Of a DNA stretch of 22,629 nt, positions 1 to 7,037 are shown one piece after another (positions within the stretch are counted from its first letter, which is position 1; every line of letters starts with the position of its first letter). Made by a program: the position numbers and the translations under genes. The notes beneath the pieces were generated by a model. That model did not search any database. It had not been told where the DNA came from and saw only the letters and a program-made list of their open reading frames with translations. The DNA comes from an uncultured Planctomycetales bacterium. GTDB taxonomy: Bacteria; Planctomycetota; Planctomycetia; Pirellulales; S012-138. The DNA is taken from positions 1 to 22,629 of the forward strand of contig CALJLD010000237.1 of the NCBI GenBank assembly GCA_937982665.1, written 5' to 3'.

Positions 1-5
1 TTACG

Positions 6-58
6 CCCGGGGTTACACCCGGGATCACGGGCCATTTTGCCGGGGTTACACCCGGGAT
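6..58. repeat. Tandem-spaced 19-bp palindromic direct repeat
   Basis: The 19-bp unit CCGGGGTTACACCCGGGAT occurs at 7-25 and again, identically, at 40-58. Each copy holds the inverted hexamers CCCGGG/CCCGGG around GTTACA, or a near variant, so each unit could form a small hairpin. This looks like an intergenic REP-like palindromic element. The array may continue to the left of the window. Confidence 0.6.
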
Positions 59-424
59 TGAGGGCGTTTTGAGTTGTTCGCGATGGGAAATGCTTGCGGA
101 AATCCTTTTCTCGCGAAAAGTAACGCCTCGCGGCGAGTGCAAAAATCGCGCGCGCCAAGAACTTTCTCGCTGTTTCGGAAATTGCTCTTTGCAAATGTGC
201 AGCTCTTGTGGCAAAGCACGCCTTCCGTCATTCACGTGGAGACGGGAATCCAGTCAATGGCGCGCCGATACACCGGGTGCCGCTGGCAAGCGAAGTCTGC
301 GTGCTTTACTCAGCTTCAGATCGGCGAAGAACGAACCGCTCGGCGTCAGCGAGATTATTTGCCGAATTCTTGCTGAAATGCAGGAGGAATGAAAGCTTCG
401 GAGATTTGCACTCAACGCAGGAAT

Positions 425-449
425 CACTGGCAGACTACGCTTGCCAGTG
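425..449. repeat. Small inverted repeat, REP-like
   Basis: CACTGGCA at 425-432 is exactly complementary to TGCCAGTG at 442-449, with a 9-nt loop. A related CGCTGGCAAGCG stretch lies near 282-293. There is no T-run, so it is not an intrinsic terminator. It may be a degenerate REP-type palindrome. Confidence 0.35.
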
Positions 450-687
450 GTACCCACAAGAGAACGAGTCTACCAAACGCATCACACAATTGTGCGCAAA
501 GCCAGGTCGCAGGGTTGGCCGGGCCAGTCGCCGGCTGGCTGGGTTGCGCAGCAATAAGATGACTCCGCAGCGGACAGCACAACGTTCAACGCAAGAATGC
601 GACCGGCGAGAGTCATCTGTATAGCTCCGGCGGCAGCCGGCCATCTTGTTCCCAACACCAGCCTCGATCATCTTGTCGGCTGCTCGA

Positions 688-707
688 CCCAACCTGTTCA
701 GGTTGGG
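688..707. repeat. Perfect 9-bp inverted repeat with 2-nt centre
   Basis: CCCAACCTG at 688-696 and CAGGTTGGG at 699-707 form a perfect inverted repeat around TT. It sits about 110 bp upstream of the sulfatase start. The lack of a T-run argues against a terminator. It could be an operator-like site or another intergenic palindrome; nothing in the sequence decides between these. Confidence 0.4.
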
Positions 708-816
708 CCACCCGCGTGCGAACGGGGAGCCCTCACAACCCAAAATGTCGCGAGACGAAGGCTGCTGCGTTAGGATGTGCAGACTCGCATCAATTGCTGT
801 CCCGGATTGAACAACC

Positions 817-2385
817 ATGAAGCCCACCCCTCTGCTTTTCCTGGTACTGCTGTGCGCAGTTTTCTCGCCCATAAACTTCAGTACGCCCGCCCATGCTCAA
901 CACTCAGCCGAGTTGCCGAACATCGTCGTGATCTTTGCGGATGATCTCGGCTACGGTGACGTCGGCTGTTACGGCGCTACGCACGTGCAAACCCCCAACA
1001 TTGATCGCCTGGCCAAGCAAGGCCGGCGATTTACCGATGCTCACTCCGCGTCGGCAGTCTGCACACCTTCGCGTTACGCTTTGGCAACAGGCCGCTATCC
1101 CGTTCGCCACGAAGACCTCTGGGGCCCCGTTTTTTTGAGAAAGCCGCTGGTGATCGATACGGAACGTACTTGCATCGGCGATGTCGCCAAACGTGCCGGG
1201 TATTCCACGGCGTGTATCGGCAAATGGCATCTTGGCTTCGGCAATCAAACGCCAACAGATTGGAACGCGCCACTGACACCCGGCCCACTCGACTTGGGTT
1301 TTGACTATTACTTTGGCATGCCAGTTGTGAACAGCCATCCGCCGTTTGTGTATGTCGAGAATGATCGCGTTGTCGGCTGGAATGCGGACGATCCCTTTGT
1401 GTATGGCGAGACTGCGGAAACGAGAGCCTTCGACGAGAAGATGGGCACCGATCAAATCGGCGGAGCAAAAGCGGCCCACGCGTTGTATGACGACGAAGCT
1501 GTTGGAACAACGTTAGCCAACAAAGCCGCCAAGTGGATTCGCGAGCGTTCCACGGAAGACGCGCCGTTCTTTCTTTACTTCGCCACAACCAACATCCATC
1601 ACCCGTTCACGCCGGCCAAACAATTCCAAGGCACAAGCCAGGCCGGCCCCTACGGCGATTTTGTGCACGAGCTTGATTGGATTGTTGGCAAAGTCATGAC
1701 AACGCTCGAGGAACAAGGCATCGCGGATGAGACGCTGTTGATCTTTACCAGCGACAACGGCGGCATGCTCAATCGCGGCGGACAGGAAGCATATCGCCGC
1801 GGCCATCGCCAAAACGGAGACCTGTTTGGCTTCAAGTTCGACGCCTGGGAAGGCGGACATCGCGTGCCATTTATCGCGCGTTGGCCCAGCCACATTGAGC
1901 CGGACAGCGAATCGAATTCGCTGGTTAGCAATATCGATTTGCTGGCAACTGTCGCGGAAATCGCCAACCAACCGCTTGGTCCGGACGAAGGTCCTGACAG
2001 CGTCAGCTTGCTACCGGCCTTTGAGGGCGAAGCCGACACAGTTGTCCGCGAAGATCTGCTCCTCGCTCCGCTGCGCCCCAAGAACCTCTCGCTGCGGCAA
2101 GGGGATTGGATGTTCATTCGCGGACGCGGTGGCGGAGGCTTCTCCGCTACAAACGTCGGCGATCACGGACTTGGCGGTCCGGCCGCCACAACGTTCACAG
2201 GCCAGGTCAACAGTGACATTGCTGATGGCAAGATCAAGCCGGATGCCCCGCAACAGCAACTCTACAACCTGGCCACGGACCCTCGCCAATCAACCAACGT
2301 GATTCGCGAGCATCCGGAGATTGCGGCCAAACTGAGAGCCCGCATGGAAGAGATTCTCAACCAGGCGACGCGAGAAGATCGGTAG
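817..2385 (+). CDS. Secreted formylglycine-dependent sulfatase (arylsulfatase family)
   Basis: This 522-residue protein belongs to the type I sulfatases, which hydrolyse sulfate esters such as those of algal polysaccharides or glycosaminoglycans. An N-terminal signal peptide ends in AHA before residue 28, so export is predicted. Metal-ligand aspartates follow in FADDLGYGD (about 40-48). The maturation motif CTPSR is at 82-86; its Cys82 would be converted to formylglycine. The second signature GKWHLGF is at 134-140, with Lys135 and His137. A TNIHHPF stretch and SDNGG (about 311-315) supply further ligands. The length is normal for the family. The ATG start gives a clean signal peptide, although no Shine-Dalgarno sequence precedes it. 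No sulfatase-maturating enzyme is encoded nearby. The class is secure; the substrate cannot be told. Confidence 0.95.
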   Translation: MKPTPLLFLVLLCAVFSPINFSTPAHAQHSAELPNIVVIFADDLGYGDVGCYGATHVQTPNIDRLAKQGRRFTDAHSASAVCTPSRYALATGRYPVRHEDLWGPVFLRKPLVIDTERTCIGDVAKRAGYSTACIGKWHLGFGNQTPTDWNAPLTPGPLDLGFDYYFGMPVVNSHPPFVYVENDRVVGWNADDPFVYGETAETRAFDEKMGTDQIGGAKAAHALYDDEAVGTTLANKAAKWIRERSTEDAPFFLYFATTNIHHPFTPAKQFQGTSQAGPYGDFVHELDWIVGKVMTTLEEQGIADETLLIFTSDNGGMLNRGGQEAYRRGHRQNGDLFGFKFDAWEGGHRVPFIARWPSHIEPDSESNSLVSNIDLLATVAEIANQPLGPDEGPDSVSLLPAFEGEADTVVREDLLLAPLRPKNLSLRQGDWMFIRGRGGGGFSATNVGDHGLGGPAATTFTGQVNSDIADGKIKPDAPQQQLYNLATDPRQSTNVIREHPEIAAKLRARMEEILNQATREDR

Positions 2386-2883
2386 GGGAGTGCCAAGGAA
2401 GGCATCATTAGATCAGACGATCTTCTTAGCTGAGCCTTGTTGTGCGCAATGGCCCAAGTGAATCCGCTTCCTGTCATCGAGTTCCGTAAGCGCCTGCGGA
2501 CTGCACCGGGCATACGTGAGATGACTTCGAGCGGGAGTTTTTTGGCCAAGTGGCGGTGGCAGCCGGAGCGGTTGCTGTTCGCGGAAGATGTAGAGCACGC
2601 GCAGGTCGTCGGCGTGCTCGGTCTGGCGTGTCGTGGAAGCCCAGACGCACAAGTCTTGGACCGCTGCCGTGACGTTTTATGAGGCGAACGGCTTCGAACG
2701 CTGGAGTCCGGCGTCGTCTTGATGTTATGCGTGCGGGGACCATAGAGCCGATCCTAGTGCGACCGTGCGTCGATGAATGAGATCATCACGACCGACGCGC
2801 CGCGGACGCGCTTCCGCTTTCGCTTCTGGCTTCCGTAATCATGGATTCCCGCCTAGCGAAACGTCCATGGCTTGGCACTTCGC
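2386..2883. other. Gene-free convergent gap
   Basis: This is 498 bp between two convergent genes. No frame in either direction shows a recognisable family. A weak 5-bp hairpin (AGATC at 2410-2414 with GATCT at 2419-2423) follows the sulfatase stop but lacks a proper T-run. A stretch ending near 2721 can be read as a C-terminal scrap resembling TFYEANGFER of GNAT acetyltransferases, but it is too short to call a gene remnant. GGATTCCCGCC near 2842-2852 resembles an arm of a common intergenic palindrome. Confidence 0.5.
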
Positions 2884-3813
2884 TTACCACACATCAGCCG
2901 CGGCCACGCGCTTGGCCGCCGTGACTTCATCCTCGGCGGGGGAGCATTCCAGGCCGACGCATTCGCGGTAGCCGAGTTCGTAGGCTTCTTTGAGCACACG
3001 GTTGTAGTAGACCTCGCCGGTGCCGGGCTCGTGTCGGCCGGGGTTATCGGCCAGTTGCAGATAGCCGACTTGCTCGAAGCCTTCTCGCAGGCGGCGGCAG
3101 AGATCACCTTCTGTGATTTGCATGTGGTACAGGTCCCAGTTGATCTTCACCATCGGGCTGTCCACTTCCTGGCAAATCCGCACCGGATCCGGACTGCCGT
3201 AAAGACAGTGGCCCTTGTGATCAACGCGAATGTTCATCGGCTCCAGGATGAGCATCACCTGGTTGTCTTCCGCGATGGGCTTGGCCAGCTTCAAGCCGGT
3301 GATGATGTTGTCATGCATTTCGGCTTGTGTCATGCCTCGTTGGTCGTTCCCGCCGACGACAGTCATCATCTTGCAATCCAGCTTGTGGGCGACTTCACAA
3401 GCCTCTTTGATGCGGGCGACGAACGCTTCGTGATTGTCCGGGTTGTTGAGTCCGGGTGAAAATCCCCAAGCGGTGAACTGCGCGATTTGCAGGTTCAACT
3501 CCTTGGCGAGTTCCGCGACCGCATCAATGTCCTTGTTGTCGTATGGCCAGAACTCCACCGCTGGAAAGCCTAAGCTGGCCGCCTTGCGGAGCCGCTCCAG
3601 GAATGGCTCGCGCCGCCACCACATTTCGACATTGACGGCAAACCGCGTCTTACCGCTGCTCCCCAACTTGCTGAGGTCCTCTTGGCCATCGCCTTGGACT
3701 CTGCGTTCTTGATTCTGCTGTCCTGCTGCTGTGGAAGCGGCACCGAGTGTTGCGGCGGCCGCGCCGACGGTGGCGGATCCCAGAAACGAGCGGCGGTTGG
3801 TCTTGTGGTTCAT
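2884..3813 (-). CDS. Tat-exported hydroxypyruvate isomerase-like TIM-barrel protein
   Basis: This 309-residue protein is a member of the sugar phosphate isomerase/epimerase (AP endonuclease 2 fold) superfamily, closest in motifs to hydroxypyruvate isomerase. The N-terminus carries a twin-arginine signal with NRRSFLG at 6-12 and an alanine-rich hydrophobic stretch. Putative metal ligands are Glu191 in LEPMN, Asp227 and His230 in NWDLYHMQ, and Glu289 in GLECSP. The stretch ADNPGRHEPGTGE at 255-267 is characteristic of this group. I chose the ATG at 3813 because it places the Tat motif near the N-terminus; the frame stays open for another 49 residues upstream, but they look noncoding. Export is unusual for hydroxypyruvate isomerase but common for planctomycete relatives, so the true substrate is probably another sugar derivative. 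Confidence 0.88.
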   Translation of the reverse strand: MNHKTNRRSFLGSATVGAAAATLGAASTAAGQQNQERRVQGDGQEDLSKLGSSGKTRFAVNVEMWWRREPFLERLRKAASLGFPAVEFWPYDNKDIDAVAELAKELNLQIAQFTAWGFSPGLNNPDNHEAFVARIKEACEVAHKLDCKMMTVVGGNDQRGMTQAEMHDNIITGLKLAKPIAEDNQVMLILEPMNIRVDHKGHCLYGSPDPVRICQEVDSPMVKINWDLYHMQITEGDLCRRLREGFEQVGYLQLADNPGRHEPGTGEVYYNRVLKEAYELGYRECVGLECSPAEDEVTAAKRVAAADVW

Positions 3814-3899
3814 GGCGAGTCTTTGTGAATGGGTCACATCAGGGCGAATTGAGAACGTCAACAGTATGTTCGAGTCGCGGGGCAAATGCCAATGGTTCG

Positions 3900-4700
3900 T
3901 CACTTCGGCTTCCGTGCCAGCGCTATCCAGCCGGAAGCCCGCAAGGCAGGGCATAGCCAAGGCTTGCGAAGTCGCCCGCCCAGTTTGTCATCGAGTGTAA
4001 TCAGTTGCTCGATGTTCAAGCCGGCATCGCGCAGGGCGCGTTTGAGTTCGCGGCGGGTGAAGACGTGCAAGTAGAAGTTGCTGATGCCGCGGTAGGGGTA
4101 GTATTTGTCGCCGGCTTCGCTCTTGCCTCGAAGCGATTTCCAAATGTTGCTGAGCAACCAACGGCGGCCATCGGGGATCAGCAAATTCCGCCAGCGGTTG
4201 TGCACGTGCAAAGCCAATACGCCGCCAGGCTTGAGGACGCGGGCGAAGTGCGACAAAGCCCTCTGGCGATTCTCTGCTCCTTGAATCATTCCGAACGTGC
4301 TGAACAAGCACGCCGCGTAGTCGACGCTTGCGTCAGCCAGAGCGTCAAGCTCGACAAGATTCGCCTGCAGCAGATCAACCAAGACGTTTGCTGCTTGGGA
4401 TTTCTGTTCGACCTGCCGCAACATTTCCGCCGACAGATCAATCGCCAGCGCGCGATGTCCACGTTGGGCCATGGCGATGGCGAAGCGACCCGTGCCACAA
4501 CCCAAATCGGCAACTGTGCCTGGCTGTTGAAAGATCTCGGCCAGCAGGCTTTCGTCAAACGCGAACAGCGGGTGGTCTTGAAAGTACTCGTCGTACTTGT
4601 CGGCGATGTCGCGGTCGCGCAAGTAGTTCCACGTCCCGGGCGAAACGCCGGGCGCCAGCCGCCATCGCTGAACAGTTTTGCCTGCCACGGGCTTTGTCAT
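3900..4700 (-). CDS. Class I SAM-dependent methyltransferase
   Basis: The protein is 266 residues with a Rossmann-like SAM-binding fold. Motif I is DLGCGTGR at 65-72, followed by the second-strand acidic motif AIDLSAEML, which would contact the ribose of SAM. The stretch RVLKPGGVLALHVHN marks the later beta strand, so this is a UbiE/Methyltransf_11-type enzyme. The C-terminal half (YYPYRGISNFYLHVFTR region) is less conserved and probably sets the substrate, which I cannot predict. The ATG at 4700 is preferred over a TTG at 4727 that would add nine residues; neither has a good Shine-Dalgarno site. It lies 86 bp upstream of the isomerase on the same strand, so the two could share a transcript, but nothing links their functions. 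Confidence 0.87.
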   Translation of the reverse strand: MTKPVAGKTVQRWRLAPGVSPGTWNYLRDRDIADKYDEYFQDHPLFAFDESLLAEIFQQPGTVADLGCGTGRFAIAMAQRGHRALAIDLSAEMLRQVEQKSQAANVLVDLLQANLVELDALADASVDYAACLFSTFGMIQGAENRQRALSHFARVLKPGGVLALHVHNRWRNLLIPDGRRWLLSNIWKSLRGKSEAGDKYYPYRGISNFYLHVFTRRELKRALRDAGLNIEQLITLDDKLGGRLRKPWLCPALRASGWIALARKPK

Positions 4701-4935
4701 GTGACCAAGGCTGTATGAAAAACGCAAGCCGTCTAGGTACCGTGTGGATGCAGGTTCTGAAAATAGCTATGCACCCTGCAAGGCCTGAATGCAAGTTTCC
4801 GATATTTTCGCAAAATTGCCGTCCGGTGGCCGGCAAACTGCGGTGTGAATTAACGTGATCTGAGTCTCGTACGCGAGAGTTTCGCAGCCGGTTGAATAAA
4901 TCGGCGGGCTGCTAACGCCGTGACCAGAATCTTTC

Positions 4936-4941
4936 TACAAT
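4936..4941 (+). promoter_or_regulatory. Candidate -10 box of the retron RNA
   Basis: TACAAT matches the sigma-70 -10 consensus at five of six positions. Transcription from it would start near 4948-4949, exactly where the proposed left arm (a1) of the retron RNA begins. No convincing -35 element lies about 17 bp upstream, which lowers confidence. Confidence 0.4.
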
Positions 4942-4948
4942 GGTCTGT

Positions 4949-5186
4949 CCCTGGCTGGCTGAGTGCCGCGATGAGGACTGAGACCGTAATGCTGTGGCGT
5001 TCCGCCACGGTGGAGAGAGACCTCCCACTGCTTCCCCAGGCCCGTTGCTCGGATCGCCGATCACGCCACCGTTGGCGCGGCCGATCCAAGTCAAGACTTC
5101 TCACGCCAACGGTGGCGTGATCGGCTTGGTGAACGAACCTGGTCCGCGAGGACGAAGTCAGGAATCTTGCGGCGTCACAGCCAGGG
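4949..5186 (+). ncRNA. Candidate retron msr-msd RNA
   Basis: The region immediately upstream of the reverse transcriptase has the layout of a retron RNA. CCCTGGCTG (4949-4957) is complementary to CAGCCAGGG (5178-5186), as expected of the a1/a2 arms, and a G directly follows a1 as a possible branch nucleotide. Inside, GTGGCG/CGCCAC (4994-4999/5003-5008, loop TTC) forms a tight msr-like hairpin that can be extended by wobble pairs. It is followed by a smaller purine-rich hairpin around 5010-5028. The 3' half holds a perfect 22-bp inverted repeat (5056-5077 with 5104-5125), fitting an msd stem. The total of about 238 nt is plausible for the family. The RT start lies 33 nt downstream. The boundaries are inferred by eye from complementarity, not from a covariance model. 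Confidence 0.5.
5056..5125 (+). repeat. Perfect 22-bp inverted repeat upstream of the reverse transcriptase
   Basis: Positions 5056-5077 are the exact reverse complement of 5104-5125, separated by 26 nt. Each arm also contains a smaller self-complementary core (CGCCA...TGGCG). As RNA this gives a very stable hairpin of about 70 nt and is the natural msd candidate. A competing pairing exists between GGATCG (5051-5056) and CGATCC (5082-5087). A REP-type palindrome unrelated to the RT is the alternative explanation. Confidence 0.85.
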
Positions 5187-5219
5187 CTTTCTCAACTTTG
5201 CTCTGCACCATTGCCTGCG

Positions 5220-6908
5220 ATGGGATTCTTTTCCTGGCTGCGAGAAGTTTTTGGCGGTCCGCCTGCACGAAGTCCGCAGCGGCGTGCCACCGTTCGTTGT
5301 TTGTACTGTGGAGCAGAAATTGTTGCGCCGCAAGCCGGGCAGTGTCCGCAGTGTGGGCGACGTTGGGACGAATCTCCGCAGGATCGCGCGACTCATCCAA
5401 ACAGCGAATCCGTAGGTGTGCCTGCCGGGACGAAAGCCACGCCAACTCCGCAGTCCGGCAATCGCGTGACTCGCGCTCAGCTTGAGGCCGGGGAATTTGC
5501 ACCGCTGACGAGTGAAGAGGAATCCGCTGGCCCTCCAGAAGATCTGGGACGCCTGAGCTTTCAGCGGCGCGATCGCATTCCTTCGGCTGAAGATCCGCGC
5601 GTGAAGTTTGTTGATCGCGCGATGGTTTCGCGAGGGTTGATCACACCGGAACGATTGGCCGAGATCCACAGCGTTGGCGAAGAGATGGATCGCGTCGCGC
5701 CGGTGACTTCCGTGTTTGCCGCGCGAGCGGATGCGGCGGTCCGTCAGGATCGGGAGCAACGCGCGGAGAATAAACGCCGAAAGCGTGAAGAGGCGGCCGT
5801 ACGTCGCGAACTGCGCCAGCGCGAAATTGCGCAGCGGCGCGCAACAGACATTCTCTTTCTTGGACGCGGCGTTTCACGCCATTTGGGGAACCGCAACTCG
5901 AATGTTGCTGAGCTCAAACGCCGTGCGTTGCCCGTGCTGAGCAGCCCCGCGGATGTCGCCGAAGCTTTACAGCTGAGCATTGGCGAGCTTCGCTGGCTGG
6001 CGTTTCATAACATCTGCGCCACCCGCATTCACTACGTTCAGTTTGAAGTCACAAAGCGCTCTGGCGGAAGTCGACAACTGGCCGCACCGCACCGCAAGCT
6101 TGCGCGATGCCAACACTGGATTGAGCACGAGATCCTCAACAAGCTGTCTGTTCACGAGGCCGCGAACGGATTTGTCAAAGAGCGGAGCATCGTCACGAAT
6201 GCTCAGCCGCACGTGGCTGCCGACGTGATTGTCAACCTTGACTTGCGGGAGTTTTTTCCGTCGATCACTTTCCCTCGCGTGCAGGGTCTGTTCCGTAAGT
6301 TGGGGTATTCGCCTGCGGCCGCCACTGTGCTGGCGCTGTTATGCACGGAGTGTCCGCGACAGGCCGCGGAGTTTGCCGGCGTCAAATATCATGTGGCGGT
6401 GGGGGAACGCTCCTTGCCGCAGGGAGCTTGTACAAGTCCTGCGCTCAGCAACTTGATTGCATACAAACTTGATTGCCGATTGGCCGGACTGGCGAAAAAG
6501 CGTGCATGGAATTACACGCGCTATGCGGACGATTTGAGCTTTTCGACGCTGGCAGGGGATGCTTCGCCGCAAGCGATGATTTCGCAGGTGCGAAGAATTG
6601 TTGAGGATGAGCACTTCTCGCTAAACGAGAAGAAGTCTCGAGTGCTGCGGCCAAGCAGCCGACAGATGGTGACGGGTGTCGTGGTGAATGAGCGCACCAA
6701 CGCGCCGCGCAAACTCGTCAGGCGGATCAGGGCCATTCTGCATCAGGCGAAGACAGACGGTTTGGCTGCTCAAAACCGGGAAAGCCACGCCAACTTCCCT
6801 GCCTGGCTGGAAGGACAGATCGGCTACATTTCCATGCTCAATCCGTTGCAAGGCAGGCGATTGCTGGAGGACTTGCGAAAACTGCAGAGCTCTGACCGCG
6901 CGCCGTAA
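5220..6908 (+). CDS. Retron-type reverse transcriptase with N-terminal zinc ribbon
   Basis: The protein is 562 residues. The C-terminal half is a retron-like RT. The retron-specific NAxxH motif is NAQPH at 327-331. Motif A has catalytic Asp341 in NLDLREFF, motif B is QGACTSP (401-407), and the catalytic YADD is at 435-438. The retron Y-region VTG is at 484-486, followed by a basic thumb. The N-terminal extension of about 220 residues is unusual. It starts with a zinc ribbon (Cys27, Cys30, Cys42, Cys45), then a Pro/Ser/Thr-rich linker, then a long highly charged predicted helix or coiled coil at about 170-210. I chose ATG at 5220; an in-frame TTG at 5211 would add three residues, and neither has a Shine-Dalgarno site. 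Retron RTs make multicopy single-stranded DNA from an adjacent RNA and act in phage defence with an effector. No effector gene is adjacent, so the extension might serve that role. The RT call is firm; the effector idea is inference. Confidence 0.9.
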   Translation: MGFFSWLREVFGGPPARSPQRRATVRCLYCGAEIVAPQAGQCPQCGRRWDESPQDRATHPNSESVGVPAGTKATPTPQSGNRVTRAQLEAGEFAPLTSEEESAGPPEDLGRLSFQRRDRIPSAEDPRVKFVDRAMVSRGLITPERLAEIHSVGEEMDRVAPVTSVFAARADAAVRQDREQRAENKRRKREEAAVRRELRQREIAQRRATDILFLGRGVSRHLGNRNSNVAELKRRALPVLSSPADVAEALQLSIGELRWLAFHNICATRIHYVQFEVTKRSGGSRQLAAPHRKLARCQHWIEHEILNKLSVHEAANGFVKERSIVTNAQPHVAADVIVNLDLREFFPSITFPRVQGLFRKLGYSPAAATVLALLCTECPRQAAEFAGVKYHVAVGERSLPQGACTSPALSNLIAYKLDCRLAGLAKKRAWNYTRYADDLSFSTLAGDASPQAMISQVRRIVEDEHFSLNEKKSRVLRPSSRQMVTGVVVNERTNAPRKLVRRIRAILHQAKTDGLAAQNRESHANFPAWLEGQIGYISMLNPLQGRRLLEDLRKLQSSDRAP

Positions 6909-6921
6909 CGGCAATTGCCGT
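6908..6921. repeat. 14-bp perfect palindrome in the convergent RT/hydrolase gap
   Basis: ACGGCAATTGCCGT is a perfect palindrome that starts at the last base of the RT stop codon. It lies just before the end of the hydrolase remnant on the opposite strand. No T-run follows on either strand, so it is at best a weak bidirectional transcript-end hairpin. Confidence 0.35.
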
Positions 6922-6923
6922 GA

Positions 6924-7037
6924 TCAGTCTTTATTGACGGCTTTCTGATCGAGCGCCTCGATTGGTTTCTTAGCATCCTGCGAAACAAAGAAACCCTCCT
7001 CGATAAACCGTGCTGTCAGCTCGAGAACTTCATCGTT
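6924..7037 (-). pseudogene. Out-of-frame C-terminal remnant of the alpha/beta hydrolase
   Basis: Reading the minus strand from 7037 gives 37 sense codons before a TGA at 6924-6926. The product begins NDEVLELTARFIEEGFF, which matches the helix that normally ends this hydrolase family. It lies in a different frame from the main hydrolase, whose own stop comes at 7030-7032. The junction falls at about 7035-7041. In relatives the corresponding segment has a His-Ser-Phe-like motif that carries the catalytic histidine; here that segment is missing. The simplest reading is a deletion whose length is not a multiple of three. Confidence 0.65.

Larger units (their letters stand above)
1..816. other. 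Gene-free intergenic region with short palindromic repeats
   Basis: I see no convincing coding region in this 816-bp stretch. The open frames here overlap one another on both strands, have skewed composition and contain no recognisable motif. What it does hold is a set of small repeats: a 19-bp direct repeat at the left edge, an inverted repeat around 425-449, a 9-bp inverted repeat at 557-565/610-618 and a tight palindrome at 688-707. Positions 227-253 resemble the arms of the widespread intergenic repeat that contains CGGGAATCC. The sulfatase promoter must lie in the right part, but I could not pick a clear -35/-10 pair. Confidence 0.6.

Noticed and set aside
208..624. Open frame of 138 codons in the left gap
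   Set aside because: Composition is Arg/Ser-rich, several other frames overlap it, it runs through palindromic repeats and no motif is recognisable.
688..707. Rho-independent terminator at the tight palindrome
   Set aside because: The centre is only 2 nt, no T-run follows on either strand and no gene ends just before it.
2600..2721. Fragment reading TFYEANGFER, like the C-terminus of a GNAT acetyltransferase
   Set aside because: Only about ten residues look family-like, the frame has a stop shortly upstream and no acetyl-CoA-binding motif is found nearby.
2872..3459. 195-codon open frame on the + strand
   Set aside because: It is the antisense shadow of the hydroxypyruvate-isomerase-like gene, whose motifs are clear on the - strand.
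5220..6908. Diversity-generating retroelement or group II intron interpretation of the reverse transcriptase
   Set aside because: No maturase or HNH domain, no domain V-like RNA and no template/variable repeat pair were seen; NAxxH and VTG fit retrons.
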